The notes under the pieces are model-generated. The model did not search any database. It saw only the letters and a list, made by a program, of their open reading frames with translations, and was not told the DNA's origin. This document shows, piece after piece, positions 22,998 through 32,900 of a stretch of DNA of 64,000 nucleotides. Location: assembly GCF_022842045.1 (NCBI RefSeq), contig NZ_JALHQI010000005.1:1-64000 (forward strand), in the 5' to 3' direction. A program made the translations under genes and the position numbers. This DNA comes from Arenimonas sp. GTDB taxonomy: Bacteria > Pseudomonadota > Gammaproteobacteria > Xanthomonadales > Xanthomonadaceae. Numbering within the stretch: position 1 is the first letter of the stretch; every line of letters starts with the position of its first letter.

Positions 22998-24371
22998 ATG
23001 TTCGAGTCGCTCACCCAACGCCTGTCCGGCACCCTCCAGCGCCTTCGCGGCCGCGGCCGGCTGACCGAGGAAAACATTCGCGAGGCGACTCGCGAGGTCC
23101 GCATCGCCCTGCTCGAGGCCGACGTGGCGCTGCCGGTGGTCTCGGCCCTGATCGAGCGCATCAAGGTGCGCGCGGTCGGTCAGGAAGTGCTGACCAGCCT
23201 GACCCCCGGCCAGGCCTTGATCAAGGTCGTGCGCGACGAGATGGCGACGGTGATGGGGTCGGCCGCCGCCGACCTGAACCTCAACGTGCCGGCGCCCGCG
23301 ATCATCCTGATGGCCGGCCTGCAGGGCGCGGGCAAGACCACCACGGTGGGCAAGCTCGCCAAGCACCTCAAGGAGCGCAAGAAGAAAAAGGTGATGGTGG
23401 TGTCGGCCGACGTCTACCGTCCGGCCGCGATCGAACAGCTGCGGACGCTGGCCCAGCAGGTGGACGTGCTGTTCTTCGCCTCCAGCGCCGACCAGAAGCC
23501 GGTGGACATCGTCCGCGCCGCCATCGACGACGCTCGCAAGAGCTTCGTGGACGTGCTGATCGTCGACACCGCCGGCCGCCTCGCCATCGACGCGGCGATG
23601 ATGGCCGAGATCCAGGCCCTGCACGCCGCCGTGAACCCGGTCGAGACCCTGTTCGTGGTCGACGCCATGACCGGCCAGGACGCCGCCAACACCGCCAAGG
23701 CCTTCAGCGAGGCGCTGCCGCTGACCGGCGTGGTGCTGACCAAAACCGACGGCGACGCCCGCGGCGGCGCCGCGCTCAGCGTGCGCTACATCACCGGCAA
23801 GCCGATCAAGTTCGTTGGCGTCGGCGAGAAGCCCGACGGGCTCGACGTGTTCCACCCGGACCGCGCCGCCAGCCGCATCCTCGACATGGGCGACGTGCTG
23901 TCGCTGGTGGAGCAGGTCGAGCAGCAGGTCGACAAGGACAAGGCGCAGAAGCTGGCCGAGAAGGTCGCCAAGGGCAAGAAGTTCGACCTCAACGACATGA
24001 AGGACCAGTTCGAGCAGATGCAGAACATGGGCGGCCTGTCCGGCCTCATGGACAAGCTGCCGGGCATGGGCCAGGTCCCCGACCACGTGAAGGCCCAGGT
24101 GACCGGCAAGGAAATCCCCCGGATGGTGGCCATCATCAACTCGATGACCAAGAAGGAGCGGCGCAACCCCGGCCTGCTCAATGGCTCGCGCAGGGCCCGT
24201 GTCGCCAAGGGCTCGGGCACCACCCCGGCCGACGTGAACAAGCTGCTCAAGCAGTTCCAGCAGATGGAAAAGATGATGTCCAAGCTGTCCCAGGGCGGCA
24301 TGAAGGGCATGCTGCGGGGCATGAAGGGGCTGATGGGCGGCGGCTTCCCGGGGCGGTTCCCGGGGCGCTGA
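22998..24371 (+). CDS. ffh: Signal recognition particle protein Ffh
   Basis: A 457-residue SRP54 GTPase that pairs with 4.5S RNA to target membrane proteins. It has an N domain (MFESLTQRLSGTLQRLRGRGRLTEENI), G domain with GLQGAGKTTTVGKLA, DTAGRLAID and TKTDGDARGG, and a Met-rich M domain (NMGGLSGLMDKLPGMGQ, KKERRNPGLLNGSRRARVAKGSG). The start is moved in from 22413 to the ATG at 22998. A TATACT -10-like element lies at 22962-22967. It leads into rpsP-rimM-trmD-rplS, separated by a terminator-like hairpin. Confidence 0.97.
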   Translation: MFESLTQRLSGTLQRLRGRGRLTEENIREATREVRIALLEADVALPVVSALIERIKVRAVGQEVLTSLTPGQALIKVVRDEMATVMGSAAADLNLNVPAPAIILMAGLQGAGKTTTVGKLAKHLKERKKKKVMVVSADVYRPAAIEQLRTLAQQVDVLFFASSADQKPVDIVRAAIDDARKSFVDVLIVDTAGRLAIDAAMMAEIQALHAAVNPVETLFVVDAMTGQDAANTAKAFSEALPLTGVVLTKTDGDARGGAALSVRYITGKPIKFVGVGEKPDGLDVFHPDRAASRILDMGDVLSLVEQVEQQVDKDKAQKLAEKVAKGKKFDLNDMKDQFEQMQNMGGLSGLMDKLPGMGQVPDHVKAQVTGKEIPRMVAIINSMTKKERRNPGLLNGSRRARVAKGSGTTPADVNKLLKQFQQMEKMMSKLSQGGMKGMLRGMKGLMGGGFPGRFPGR

Positions 24372-24384
24372 ATCGGCCGGCCAG

Positions 24385-24411
24385 ACCCCGGTTCAGCCGC
24401 CGGGGTTTCCT
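24385..24411 (+). terminator. Probable terminator after ffh
   Basis: ACCCCGG and CCGGGGT pair around an 8-base loop and are followed by TTCCTT. A TAGAAT -10-like element for rpsP begins at 24429, just after it. Confidence 0.5.
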
Positions 24412-24497
24412 TCGGGCGGCCAAGGGGTTAGAATTCGCGATTCCCCCGACCGGGTTGCGGCCGGGCTTCCTGTCCCAGAACTACAGAGCAAATCGAC

Positions 24498-24752
24498 ATG
24501 GTCAAGATCCGTCTGACCCGCGGTGGCGCCAAGAAGCGCCCCTTCTACCACATCATCGTCACCGACCAGCGCAACAAGCGCGATGGCCGTTCGATCGAGC
24601 GCCTGGGTTACTACAACCCGATCGCCACCCCGAACGAAAAGCGCGTCGAGCTCGACACCGAGCGCGTCAAGCACTGGATCTCCAACGGTGCGCAGCTGAC
24701 CGACAAGGTCCGCGTGCTGTTCAAGGAAGCTTCGGCCCAGGCTTCGGCCTGA
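24498..24752 (+). CDS. rpsP: 30S ribosomal protein S16
   Basis: An 84-residue S16: [19 protein letters not shown], then [14 protein letters not shown]. Standard length and sequence. First gene of rpsP-rimM-trmD-rplS, the conserved translation operon. A TAGAAT -10-like element at 24429-24434 probably belongs to it; the -35 is poor. Confidence 0.98.
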   Translation: MVKIRLTRGGAKKRPFYHIIVTDQRNKRDGRSIERLGYYNPIATPNEKRVELDTERVKHWISNGAQLTDKVRVLFKEASAQASA

Positions 24753-24786
24753 GGCACTGGCCTCGCCCCGCGCGAGGCCTGATGCC

Positions 24787-25293
24787 ATGAGCACCGATCG
24801 CCGCATCCTGCTGGGCAGGGTCGCCGGCGACTTCGGCGTCCGGGGCGAGCTCAAGCTGCTCTCCTGGACCGATCCCCGCGACGCCATCTTCAGGTACCAG
24901 CCCTGGATCCTCCGCGCCGGCAATGCCGAGCGCGAGGTCTCCGGCGTCCGCGGCCGCGACACCGGCAAGCTGGTCATCGCCAGCTTCCCGGGCGTGGAGA
25001 ACCGCGAGCAGGCCGAGGCGCTCAAGGGCGCCGAGATCTGGGTCCTGCGCAGCCAGCTGCCGGCGCCCAAGCCCGGCGAATACTACTGGGTGGATCTGGA
25101 GGGGCTGGCGGTCCGCAACCTCGAGGGCGTGGACTTCGGCAGGGTGTCGCACCTGTTCGATACCGGTGCCAACCCGGTGCTGGTCGCGGTCGGCGAGCGC
25201 GAGCGCCTGATTCCCTTCGTCATCGACCAGTACGTGAAGTCCGTGGACTTCGACGCCGGCCTGGTCGTGGTCGATTGGGACGCGGATTTCTGA
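24787..25293 (+). CDS. rimM: Ribosome maturation factor RimM
   Basis: A 168-residue 16S rRNA processing factor. The N-terminal domain has [22 protein letters not shown]; the C-terminal PRC-barrel part has [14 protein letters not shown] and VDWDADF at the end. It acts on the 30S head with S19. Second gene of the rpsP operon. Confidence 0.95.
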   Translation: MSTDRRILLGRVAGDFGVRGELKLLSWTDPRDAIFRYQPWILRAGNAEREVSGVRGRDTGKLVIASFPGVENREQAEALKGAEIWVLRSQLPAPKPGEYYWVDLEGLAVRNLEGVDFGRVSHLFDTGANPVLVAVGERERLIPFVIDQYVKSVDFDAGLVVVDWDADF

Positions 25294-25307
25294 CGCCGGG
25301 ACGCGCC

Positions 25308-26066
25308 GTGCGCATCGACGTCGTCACGCTGTTCCCCGACTTCATCCGCGAATCCGCCGCGCTGGGCGTGGTCGGGCGCGCGCAGGAGCGTGGCCTGCTG
25401 TCCGTGCACGGCTGGAACCCGCGCGACTACGCCACCGACAACTATCGGCGCGTGGACCAGCGCCCTTTCGGCGGCGGCCCCGGCATGCTGATGCTGGCCG
25501 AACCGCTGGGCACCTGCCTGGCCGCGGCCCGCGCCGCCGATCCGGCCCCGGCGAAAGTCATTTACCTCAGCCCGCAGGGCGAGCGCCTGACCCAGGCCAA
25601 GGTGCGCCAGCTGGCCGCCGAGCCGCGCCTGGTCCTGCTTTGCGGCCGCTACGAAGGCCTGGACGAGCGCTTCATCGCCCGCGAGGTGGATGAAGAGCTG
25701 TCGATCGGCGATTACGTGCTGTCCGGCGGCGAACTGGCCGCGGCGGTGCTGGTGGACGCCGTTGGCCGGCTGCAGGAGGGCGCCCTGAACCACGCCGACT
25801 CCGCCACCCAGGACAGCTTCGAGGACGGCCTGCTGGACTGCCCGCACTACACCCGGTCCGAAGCCACGGGCACCGAGGGCGTCCCGGCGGTGCTGCTGTC
25901 TGGCGACCACGCTGCCATCGCCCGCTGGCGCCGCCAGCAAAGCCTGGGCCGGACCTGGCTGCGGCGCCCGGACCTGCTGGCCCGGGCCCGCCTGGACAAG
26001 GCCGACCGGGCCCTGCTGGCCGAGTTCATCGCCGGCTGGCGGGCGGAAAACCCCGCGGGCGGCTAA
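25308..26066 (+). CDS. trmD: tRNA (guanine-N1)-methyltransferase
   Basis: A 252-residue SPOUT methyltransferase making m1G37 in tRNAs. Motifs of its knotted SAM site: [24 protein letters not shown] and [13 protein letters not shown] choose the GTG at 25308 ([12 protein letters not shown], the family N-terminus) rather than the track start 25275, which lies inside rimM. It begins 14 bases after rimM and is followed by rplS. Confidence 0.96.
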   Translation: MRIDVVTLFPDFIRESAALGVVGRAQERGLLSVHGWNPRDYATDNYRRVDQRPFGGGPGMLMLAEPLGTCLAAARAADPAPAKVIYLSPQGERLTQAKVRQLAAEPRLVLLCGRYEGLDERFIAREVDEELSIGDYVLSGGELAAAVLVDAVGRLQEGALNHADSATQDSFEDGLLDCPHYTRSEATGTEGVPAVLLSGDHAAIARWRRQQSLGRTWLRRPDLLARARLDKADRALLAEFIAGWRAENPAGG

Positions 26067-26181
26067 CCCCTTCCCCTTCAAGGGCTTGGCGGGCTATACT
26101 TGCGCGCTAATTTTTCCAAAGCCAAGCACGGTTACCGGGCCTCTGGCGCGCACATCCAATAAATATCAGAGGCGTGTAACC

Positions 26182-26538
26182 ATGAATTTCCTGCAGCAGT
26201 TCGAGCAAGAGCAGTCGCAGCGCAAGCTGCCCGCGTTTGGTCCCGGCGACACCGTCGTGGTCAACGTCAAGGTCAAGGAAGGCAACCGCGAGCGCGTCCA
26301 GGCCTATGAAGGCGTGGTCATCGCCATCAAGAACGCCGGCCTCAACTCCGCCTTCACCGTGCGCAAGATCTCGCACGGCTTCGGCGTCGAGCGCGTGTTC
26401 CAGACCCACAGCCCGATCATCGACTCGCTGACGGTGAAGCGCCGCGGCAAGGTCCGCGCCGGCAAGCTGTACTACCTGCGTGGCCTGGAAGGCAAGAAGG
26501 CGCGCATCAAGGAAGACCTGGGCTACCAGGGCGAGTAA
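26182..26538 (+). CDS. rplS: 50S ribosomal protein L19
   Basis: A 118-residue L19: [28 protein letters not shown], then [25 protein letters not shown]. Located at the 30S/50S interface. The ATG at 26182 starts [11 protein letters not shown]; the track start at 26086 is in the leader. The 115-base gap after trmD has a TATACT element near 26095, so an internal promoter is possible. Confidence 0.97.
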   Translation: MNFLQQFEQEQSQRKLPAFGPGDTVVVNVKVKEGNRERVQAYEGVVIAIKNAGLNSAFTVRKISHGFGVERVFQTHSPIIDSLTVKRRGKVRAGKLYYLRGLEGKKARIKEDLGYQGE

Positions 26539-26559
26539 TCGCCACCTGGCTGCACCCCG

Positions 26560-26585
26560 AACGGCCGCCGAAAGGCGGCCGTTTG
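26560..26585 (+). terminator. Intrinsic terminator after rplS
   Basis: ACGGCCGCC and GGCGGCCGT pair around a GAAA tetraloop, followed by TTTG. It closes the rpsP-rplS operon. Confidence 0.7.
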
Positions 26586-26624
26586 CGTTGGTGCGGCACG
26601 GCCGCGAGGCGCTAGGATCAGGGC

Positions 26625-27029
26625 ATGGAAAAACCGGAAACGCTGGCTGCGGTGCGGCTCGACATCTGGCTGTGGGCCGCGCGCTTCTACAAGACGCGCG
26701 CGCTGGCCAAGCAGGCGATCGAGGGCGGCAAGGTCGAAGTGCAGGGGCAGGGTGCGAAGGCCTCGCGCCTGGTCAAGGGCGGCGAACAGCTGAAGCTGCG
26801 CCGCGGCGAGGACCTGTTCGAGATCCAGGTGCTGGGGCTCAGCGAACGGCGTGGCCCGGCGCCGGTGGCGCAAGCGCTGTACGCCGAATCCGAGGCGTCG
26901 CGCGAGGCGCGCCTGCGCCTGGCGGACGAGCGGCGCGCCGCGAACGCCGGCTATCGCGCACCGGCCGGGAAACCCGACAAGCGCGCGCGCCGGCTGATCC
27001 AGGCGCTGGGCGACCTCGACGCGCTGTAA
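26625..27029 (+). CDS. hslR: S4-domain RNA-binding protein, Hsp15 type
   Basis: A 134-residue protein with an N-terminal S4 RNA-binding domain (VRLDIWLWAARFYKTRALAKQAIEGGKVEV split across residues 10-40) and a basic C-terminus. Hsp15/HslR binds free 50S subunits carrying nascent chains after heat shock and helps recycle them. No Shine-Dalgarno is seen; a TAGGAT -10-like element ends 6 bases before the ATG, suggesting a leaderless transcript. It converges on the amidohydrolase with a 7-base gap. Confidence 0.88.
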   Translation: MEKPETLAAVRLDIWLWAARFYKTRALAKQAIEGGKVEVQGQGAKASRLVKGGEQLKLRRGEDLFEIQVLGLSERRGPAPVAQALYAESEASREARLRLADERRAANAGYRAPAGKPDKRARRLIQALGDLDAL

Positions 27030-27036
27030 GTCGCGC

Positions 27037-28344
27037 TCAGGGCGCCTGGACCTCGCCGCCCTTCATCACCACGTCCACTTTCTTCAGCGCCGTGACGTCC
27101 TCCAGCGGATTGCCGGAGACCGCGATCAGGTCGGCCTGCTTGCCGGGTTCCAGGCTCCCGATGCGGTCGCCCAGGCCCAGCAGGTCGGCGGCATTGCGGG
27201 TGGCCGCGACGATCGCCTGCGCGGGCGTCATGCCGTGCGCCACCATCAGCTCGAATTCGTCGGCGTTGCGGCCGTGCAGGCTGACGCCGGCATCGGTGCC
27301 GAAGGCGATCTTCACGCCGGCCGGCACGGCCTGCTCCAGCGCCTTGCCGGTGATGTCGATGCGCCAGAGGATCTTGTCGAGCACTTCGCCCTGGTAGGCC
27401 TGCGGGTTCGCGGCCAGCCGCTCGCGGTAGCCGTTCACCGTGGACAGGGTCGGCACGTAGTACGCGCCGCTCTCGCGGAACAGGCGCAGGCCCTCCTTGT
27501 CCAGCAGCGTGCCGTGCTCGATCGAGTCCACGCCCAGGCGCAGGGCAAGGTTGATGCCGTCGGCGCCGTGCGCGTGCACCGCCACCTTCTTGCCGTACAT
27601 GCGCGAAGTCTCGACCACTGCGCGCGCCTCGTCCTCGAACATCTGCGCGCCGAGCCCGGCGCCGATGCGGCTGTTCACGCCACCGGTGATCAGCAGCTTG
27701 ATCACGTCGGCGCCCTCGGCGACTTGACGGCGCACCGCACGACGGCAGCTTTCGACGCCGTCGCAGACGTTGCCGCCGGTGTCGAGCGCATCGTGCAGGT
27801 CGGCGCGGTAACCCAGGCGCGGGTCGCCATGCCCGGCGGTGGCCGAGATCGAGGTATTGGCGGTGAGGATGCGCGGCCCGGGCAGCTTGCCGGCGTAGAT
27901 CGCGTCGCGCAGCGCGCGGATCTCGCCGTCACCGTCGCCCAGGTTGCGCACCGTGGTGAAGCCGGCCCGCAGCGTCTTGCGGGCGTTGACGGCGGCCTCG
28001 AGCGCGTTGTCGGCCGGGCTGCGCTGCACTTCGGCCAGCTGGCCTGCGACGCCGCCGAGGTCGTTGGTGAGGTGCACGTGGCTGTCGATCAGGCCCGGCA
28101 ACACGAAATGCTGGCGCAGGTCGAGCACGCGCGCGTCGGCCGGCGCGCCGAACGCGGCGGCGTCGAGGTGGCCGTCTCGCACCTGTTCGACCTTGCCGTC
28201 ACGGATGAACAGCGTGGCGGCGCCGCGCGGCGCCTGGCCCGGGCGATCGAGCAGTTGGCCAGCCTGCACGATAACGGTCTGCGCCTGTGCCCCCAGCGAG
28301 GCGGCGAACAGCGAGACGGCGAGGGCAAGGGTTTGGCGGGTCAT
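27037..28344 (-). CDS. Exported metal-dependent amidohydrolase
   Basis: A 435-residue amidohydrolase-superfamily enzyme with a signal peptide (cleavage after SLGAQA). The metal ligands are visible: DSHVHL (HxH), the probable carbamylated Lys in DVIKLLITGG, His in VAVHAHGAD and SIEHGTLL, and Asp in FGTDAGVS. It resembles imidazolonepropionase-like or Xaa-Pro dipeptidase-type (prolidase) periplasmic amidohydrolases of Xanthomonads. Substrate unknown. It is likely monocistronic, with mutS starting upstream on the same strand. Confidence 0.85.
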   Translation of the reverse strand: MTRQTLALAVSLFAASLGAQAQTVIVQAGQLLDRPGQAPRGAATLFIRDGKVEQVRDGHLDAAAFGAPADARVLDLRQHFVLPGLIDSHVHLTNDLGGVAGQLAEVQRSPADNALEAAVNARKTLRAGFTTVRNLGDGDGEIRALRDAIYAGKLPGPRILTANTSISATAGHGDPRLGYRADLHDALDTGGNVCDGVESCRRAVRRQVAEGADVIKLLITGGVNSRIGAGLGAQMFEDEARAVVETSRMYGKKVAVHAHGADGINLALRLGVDSIEHGTLLDKEGLRLFRESGAYYVPTLSTVNGYRERLAANPQAYQGEVLDKILWRIDITGKALEQAVPAGVKIAFGTDAGVSLHGRNADEFELMVAHGMTPAQAIVAATRNAADLLGLGDRIGSLEPGKQADLIAVSGNPLEDVTALKKVDVVMKGGEVQAP

Positions 28345-28507
28345 GCAGGCGCTCCGGAAGGTGGGGTGACACGGACGCCGGCCACCCTAGCAAACCTCGC
28401 GTCCCGGGGCCGTCGACGCCCGTCGCGATTCGATGTCGGCGGCGAGCCGCGGACGGGCGACTGGTCCGCCGCGCGCATCCCGGTGCGGCGGGCTCGGCGC
28501 CAGGCCT

Positions 28508-31090
28508 TCACCGGAGAAGCTTCAGCCGGTAGAGCGCCTCGAGCGCCTGCTTGGGCGTCAGCTCGTCGGGATCGATCGCAGCCAGCGCCTCGAGGGCCGG
28601 CGAGGGCGCCGGTGCGAACAGCCCGAACTGCTGCGGCGACTCCAGCGCCGCCGGGCTCATTTCCGCCACCGCGTGCGGCGCGCCGCGCTGCTCCAGTTCC
28701 ACCAGCGTGCGCCGCGCCTGCTCGACCACCGTGCGCGGCAGGCCGGCCAGCGCCGCCACCTGCAGGCCGAAGCTTCGGTTGGCCGGGCCGTCCTTCACTG
28801 CGTGCATGAACACCAGTTTGTCGCCGTGCTCGATCGCGTCCAGGTGCACGTTGGCGATGCCGCTGCCGGGTTCGGCCAGGGCGGTCAGTTCGAAATAGTG
28901 GGTCGCGAACAGGGTGTACGCCCGGTTCGAGTGCGCAAGATGGCGCGCGCAGGCTTCGGCCAGCGCCAGGCCGTCGTAGGTGGAGGTGCCGCGGCCGATC
29001 TCGTCCATCAGCACCAGCGAGTTCGCGGTGGCGTGGTGCAGGATGTAGCTGGTCTCGGCCATCTCGACCATGAAGGTCGACTGGCCCCGGGCCAGGTCGT
29101 CGCCGGCGCCGATGCGGGTGAGGATGCGGTCGATCGGCCCGATCACCGCGCGCGCCGCCGGCACGAAGCTGCCCACGTGCGCCAGCAGCACGATCAGCGC
29201 GTTCTGGCGCATGTAGGTGCTCTTGCCGCCCATGTTCGGGCCGGTGATCACCAGCATGCGGCGGTCTTCGTCCAGCACCAGGTCGTTGGGCTCGAAGGGT
29301 TCGCTGCGGACCGCCTCGACCACCGGGTGGCGGCCGCGCTCGATCCGCAGGCCGGGCGCGTCGGTGAGTTCGGGGCGTGACCAGTCCAGGGCCTGGGCGC
29401 GTTCGGCGAAGGCGGCCAGCACGTCGAGCTCGGCCAGCGCGGCGGCGCAGCGCTTGAGAGACTCCAGTTGCTCGTTCAGCGCGTCCAGCAGCTGCTCGTA
29501 AAGCAGCTTCTCGCGCGCCAGCGAGCGCTCGCGGGCGCTGAGCACCTTGTCCTCGAAGGCCTTCAGCTCTTCGGTGATGTAGCGCTCGGCGCCGGTCAAC
29601 GTCTGGCGGCGCGTGTAGTGCGTGGGCGCGCGCTCGGACTGGCCCTTGCTGATCTCGATGAAGTAGCCGTGCACGCGGTTGTAGCCAACTTTCAGCGTGG
29701 CGATGCCGGTGGCCGCCTTCTCACGTGCTTCCAGGTCGACCAGGAACTGGTCGGCGTTGGTGGACAGCGTGCGCAGCTCGTCGAGCTCCGCGTCGAAGCC
29801 TTCGGCGATGACGCCGCCGTCTCGAAGCAGCACTGGCGGCTGCGGGACGATCGCCGAGGCGAGCAGGGCGGCGTGGCCGGCGTGTTCGCCCAGCGCCGCG
29901 GCCAGCGCCTGCAGGCGCGGCGAATCCAGCGGCGCCAGCACCGCGCGCAGCGCCGGCAGCATGCCCAGGCCGTCGCGCAGCGTGGACAGGTCGCGCGGCC
30001 GCGCCGAACGCAGCGCGACCCGCGAGAGGATGCGCTCGACGTCGCCCAGGCCGCGGAAACGCTCGCGCAATCCGTCGCCGGCCGCCGACGCGACGAAGGT
30101 GGCGACGGCGTGGTGGCGCTCGCCCAGCACGCGGCGGTCGCGCAGCGGGCGGTTGAGCCAGCGGCGCAGCAGGCGGCCGCCCATCGGGCTGATGCTGGCG
30201 TCGAGCACGCCGAGCAGCGTGTGCTCGGTGCGTCCGTCGGTGCGGCTGTCGAGCTCGAGATGGCGGCGGGTGGCGGCGTTGATGGCGATGCCGTCGTCGG
30301 CCGACTCGAAGGCGATGGCGGTCAGGTGCGGCAGGCGCTGCTTCTGGGTTTCCTCGACGTAGGCGAGCAGGGCGCCGGCCGCGCCGATCGCCAGCGGCTT
30401 GTCCTCCAGGCCGAAGCCGGTGAGGTCGTGCAGCGAGAAGAAGCGGAGCAGCTGGCGCCGGCAGGCGTCGGCGTCGAAGCCCCAGGGCGGCCGGCGGCGC
30501 AGGCCGGGCAGGGTGGCGACCGCGGTCGGCCAGCCGTCTTCGTCTGGCAGCAGGATTTCAGCAGGATCCAGTCGCGCGAGTTCGGCGGTGAGCTGGTCCT
30601 CGGTGCCTACTTCAGACACCAGGAAGCGGCCGCCCGCGAGGTCGGCCCAGGCGATGCCAAATCCCTGCTTGCCGCGCGAGACCGCCAGCAGCAGCGTGTC
30701 GCGCCGCTCCTGCAGCAGCGCCTCGTCGGTGACGGTGCCGGGCGTGACGATGCGCACGACCTTGCGCTCGACCAGGCCCTTCGAGGCCGCCGGATCGCCG
30801 ATCTGCTCGCAGATGGCGACCGATTCGCCCAGCGCGACCAGGCGGGCCAGGTAGCCCTCCATCGCATGCACCGGCACGCCGGCCATCGGGATCGGCGAAC
30901 CGGCCGAGGCGCCGCGCTGGGTCAGGGTGATGTCGAGCAGGCGCGCGGCCTTGCGCGCATCGTCGTAGAACAGCTCGTAGAAATCGCCCATCCGGAAGAA
31001 CAGCAGGATGTCCGGGTGCTCCGCCTTGGCGGCGAAGAACTGGCGCATCAACGGGGTGTGGGCGGGGCTGTTCGGATCAGGCGTGGACAT
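28508..31090 (-). CDS. mutS: DNA mismatch repair protein MutS
   Basis: An 860-residue mismatch sensor. The N-terminal mismatch-binding motif is [15 protein letters not shown] (F-x-E wedge). The ATPase has Walker [15 protein letters not shown], then ATTSYILHH-type motif ([26 protein letters not shown] region). A C-terminal tetramerisation/clamp region ends [13 protein letters not shown]. Full length for the family. It stands alone between the amidohydrolase and the M56 gene. Confidence 0.97.
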   Translation of the reverse strand: MSTPDPNSPAHTPLMRQFFAAKAEHPDILLFFRMGDFYELFYDDARKAARLLDITLTQRGASAGSPIPMAGVPVHAMEGYLARLVALGESVAICEQIGDPAASKGLVERKVVRIVTPGTVTDEALLQERRDTLLLAVSRGKQGFGIAWADLAGGRFLVSEVGTEDQLTAELARLDPAEILLPDEDGWPTAVATLPGLRRRPPWGFDADACRRQLLRFFSLHDLTGFGLEDKPLAIGAAGALLAYVEETQKQRLPHLTAIAFESADDGIAINAATRRHLELDSRTDGRTEHTLLGVLDASISPMGGRLLRRWLNRPLRDRRVLGERHHAVATFVASAAGDGLRERFRGLGDVERILSRVALRSARPRDLSTLRDGLGMLPALRAVLAPLDSPRLQALAAALGEHAGHAALLASAIVPQPPVLLRDGGVIAEGFDAELDELRTLSTNADQFLVDLEAREKAATGIATLKVGYNRVHGYFIEISKGQSERAPTHYTRRQTLTGAERYITEELKAFEDKVLSARERSLAREKLLYEQLLDALNEQLESLKRCAAALAELDVLAAFAERAQALDWSRPELTDAPGLRIERGRHPVVEAVRSEPFEPNDLVLDEDRRMLVITGPNMGGKSTYMRQNALIVLLAHVGSFVPAARAVIGPIDRILTRIGAGDDLARGQSTFMVEMAETSYILHHATANSLVLMDEIGRGTSTYDGLALAEACARHLAHSNRAYTLFATHYFELTALAEPGSGIANVHLDAIEHGDKLVFMHAVKDGPANRSFGLQVAALAGLPRTVVEQARRTLVELEQRGAPHAVAEMSPAALESPQQFGLFAPAPSPALEALAAIDPDELTPKQALEALYRLKLLR

Positions 31091-31225
31091 GAAGGCAGGC
31101 AGTCAGGGGATGGACGGCGAAAGTCCGACCGTCGGAACTGCTGCATTGTGCCGCATGCGGTCGGCACGCGCCCCGCCAACGGGAGTGTCGCCGGGCTGGC
31201 CGTCGGGCCAACCCGGCGAGGTCGC

Positions 31226-32425
31226 TTACTCGGCGGCCCGGGCTTCGGCGGGCTCGTCCGGCTTGAAGCTGACCGGCACGCGGACCCAGCCCTCCACCCT
31301 CTCGCCCGAGGCGCCATTTCGACCGGCGTTGAAGCGCCAGTTCCAGGCCGCTTCCACCGCTTGCTGGTCGAACAGGCCCGCGGGCGTGGATTCGGCGACC
31401 TTGATTTCCTTGGGCACGCCGTCCACGCCGACCAGGATCTCCAGCATGACCATGCCGCCCAAGCCTTGGTCGGCGGCCTCCTTGGGATACTTCGGCGGGG
31501 TCAGCGAATCCACGTCGGTGAGCGTGGAGAGGGGCACGGCCCCGGCAGCCGGTGCCACCGGCTGCGCGGCCCACGCGGCCAGGGTGGTGGTGGCTGCCAG
31601 CGCGAGCGTCAAAACGGCGGCGATGCGGCGTCGACGCGGGCTGGGCAAGGTTTGCTTGAGCATGCTGATCCTCTCCTTCAGGGGGTGGCTGGACTGCCAA
31701 TGGCAGCCCACGGGAAGGCCGAAAGCGGCCAGTTGGGTCTTCAGCATCGCGTCGCCGTAGCTGCGCCGCGCCGCCGGGAAACGGGCCACCACGGCGGCAT
31801 CGCAGGCGAGTTCCTGGTCGAAGCGGAAGCGCGCTGCCGCGACGTGCACCAGCGGGTGGAACCAGAAGAGGCAGCGCATCAGCGTGGCCAGGGCTTGCGC
31901 GGGGATGTCGCCGCGCTCGATATGAAGCTGCTCGTGGGCGATTACCAGGCGCTGCTCGTCCGGCGTGTAGCGGGACTGGAAATCGGAGGGCAGCACGATG
32001 CGGGGGCGCCACAGGCCGCTGACGGCCGGCGTGGCCCATTCGGACGCGTCGTGGGCCTGCCCCGGCAAGCGCGTCACGCTGCGAAGGAAGCGGCGCTGGC
32101 GGACCAGCATGAGCAGCATCCACGCCGCGGCACCCAGCAGCCAGAGACCCAGCAGGCCCGGCGCCATCGATACCGCGGCCTGCGTCGTCGTCGGCATCGC
32201 GGCGAACAGTGAGACCGCCTGCACGGTGCCGATGGTCGCGGATACCCCGGTCGGGGCAGGCACCAGGACCGCCATCACGGCCAGCGGCGCGATTGCCCAG
32301 CATGCGTAGGCCGCGCGCGCGCCGGCCCAGCGGCGCAGCGGCCGGCGCAAGGCCAGCACCAGGGCCAGGGCAAGGGTCAGGGCGACGCTGGCCTGGAGCA
32401 GTTCGATCAGGGCGTCACTTGCCAT
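31226..32425 (-). CDS. BlaR1-type M56 membrane peptidase fused to a TonB C-terminal domain
   Basis: A 399-residue protein. The N-terminal part has four hydrophobic segments and an M56 peptidase zinc site, HEQLH in VIAHEQLHIERGD, with further conserved DQELACDAAVVARF. After a membrane segment (about 270-290) comes a TonB-C-like domain (PPKYPKEAADQGLGGMVMLEILVG, AVEAAWNWRF). There is no penicillin-binding sensor domain, so this is not a classical BlaR1. It overlaps blaI by 11 bases and is presumably the membrane antirepressor partner that cleaves the repressor on a signal. Confidence 0.85.
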   Translation of the reverse strand: MASDALIELLQASVALTLALALVLALRRPLRRWAGARAAYACWAIAPLAVMAVLVPAPTGVSATIGTVQAVSLFAAMPTTTQAAVSMAPGLLGLWLLGAAAWMLLMLVRQRRFLRSVTRLPGQAHDASEWATPAVSGLWRPRIVLPSDFQSRYTPDEQRLVIAHEQLHIERGDIPAQALATLMRCLFWFHPLVHVAAARFRFDQELACDAAVVARFPAARRSYGDAMLKTQLAAFGLPVGCHWQSSHPLKERISMLKQTLPSPRRRRIAAVLTLALAATTTLAAWAAQPVAPAAGAVPLSTLTDVDSLTPPKYPKEAADQGLGGMVMLEILVGVDGVPKEIKVAESTPAGLFDQQAVEAAWNWRFNAGRNGASGERVEGWVRVPVSFKPDEPAEARAAE

Positions 32426-32783
32426 TGTCGAGATCCTTCAGCAGCCGCTTCACGTCGGCGATGTCCTTGGGCGAGAGCTTGTGGGTTTCGGTGAAATGGG
32501 CGATGAGCGGCGCAAGCCGGCCGTCGAACACGCGCTCGAGCAGGTTGCTGCTCTGGCTGCGGGCCCAGGCCTCGCGGGTCAGCACCGGCGAGTAGCTGAA
32601 GCGCCGGCCGTCTTTCGCCGCCTTCACTGCGCCCTTCTTCACCAGGCGGCCCAGCAGGGTCTTGATGGTGGACACCTGCCAGTCCTGGTCGCGGGACAGT
32701 TCGGTGATCACTTCCTCCGAACTGCGGGGGCTGCCGCGCCAGAGCACTTCCATGACGACGCTTTCGGCTTCGCTGATCTGCAT
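32415..32783 (-). CDS. BlaI/MecI-family transcriptional repressor
   Basis: A 122-residue winged-helix repressor: MQISEAESVVMEVLW, then the recognition region WQVSTIKTLLGRLVKKGAV, then a helical dimerisation tail. Family members bind TACA-N2-TGTA dyads and are inactivated by proteolysis triggered by an M56 partner. Here the partner gene overlaps by 11 bases. Two matching dyads lie just upstream of the start, so autorepression of this two-gene operon is likely. No beta-lactamase gene is nearby, and the target may be something else. Confidence 0.92.
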   Translation of the reverse strand: MQISEAESVVMEVLWRGSPRSSEEVITELSRDQDWQVSTIKTLLGRLVKKGAVKAAKDGRRFSYSPVLTREAWARSQSSNLLERVFDGRLAPLIAHFTETHKLSPKDIADVKRLLKDLDNGK

Positions 32784-32792
32784 GGGCTCGTC

Positions 32793-32802
32793 TACGTTTG
32801 TA
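32793..32802 (-). promoter_or_regulatory. BlaI/MecI-like operator dyad 1
   Basis: Minus-strand TACAAACGTA, one mismatch from the TACA-N2-TGTA dyad core, lies 10 bases upstream of the blaI-type start. Its centre is 25 bases from dyad 2. Confidence 0.55.
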
Positions 32803-32813
32803 ATCCTGGCTGA

Positions 32814-32841
32814 AGACTACAGATGTAAACGAATGTGTCAA
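32814..32841 (-). promoter_or_regulatory. Promoter of the blaI-M56 operon with operator dyad 2
   Basis: Minus-strand TTGACA (32841-32836) and a weak -10 TAGTCT (32819-32814) are spaced by 16 bases. A perfect dyad TACATCTGTA (32827-32818) overlaps the -10 and spacer, so repressor binding would block the polymerase. Confidence 0.6.
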
Positions 32842-32900
32842 GCGGTGGGCGGCAGCCGACAGCGGTAGCCACTTCCGGCGCCGCGGACTAGGCTTGGCGC

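Noticed and set aside
32415-32783. Beta-lactamase regulator (blaI in the strict sense)
   Set aside because: No beta-lactamase gene nearby and no penicillin sensor in the M56 partner; only the family assignment is kept.
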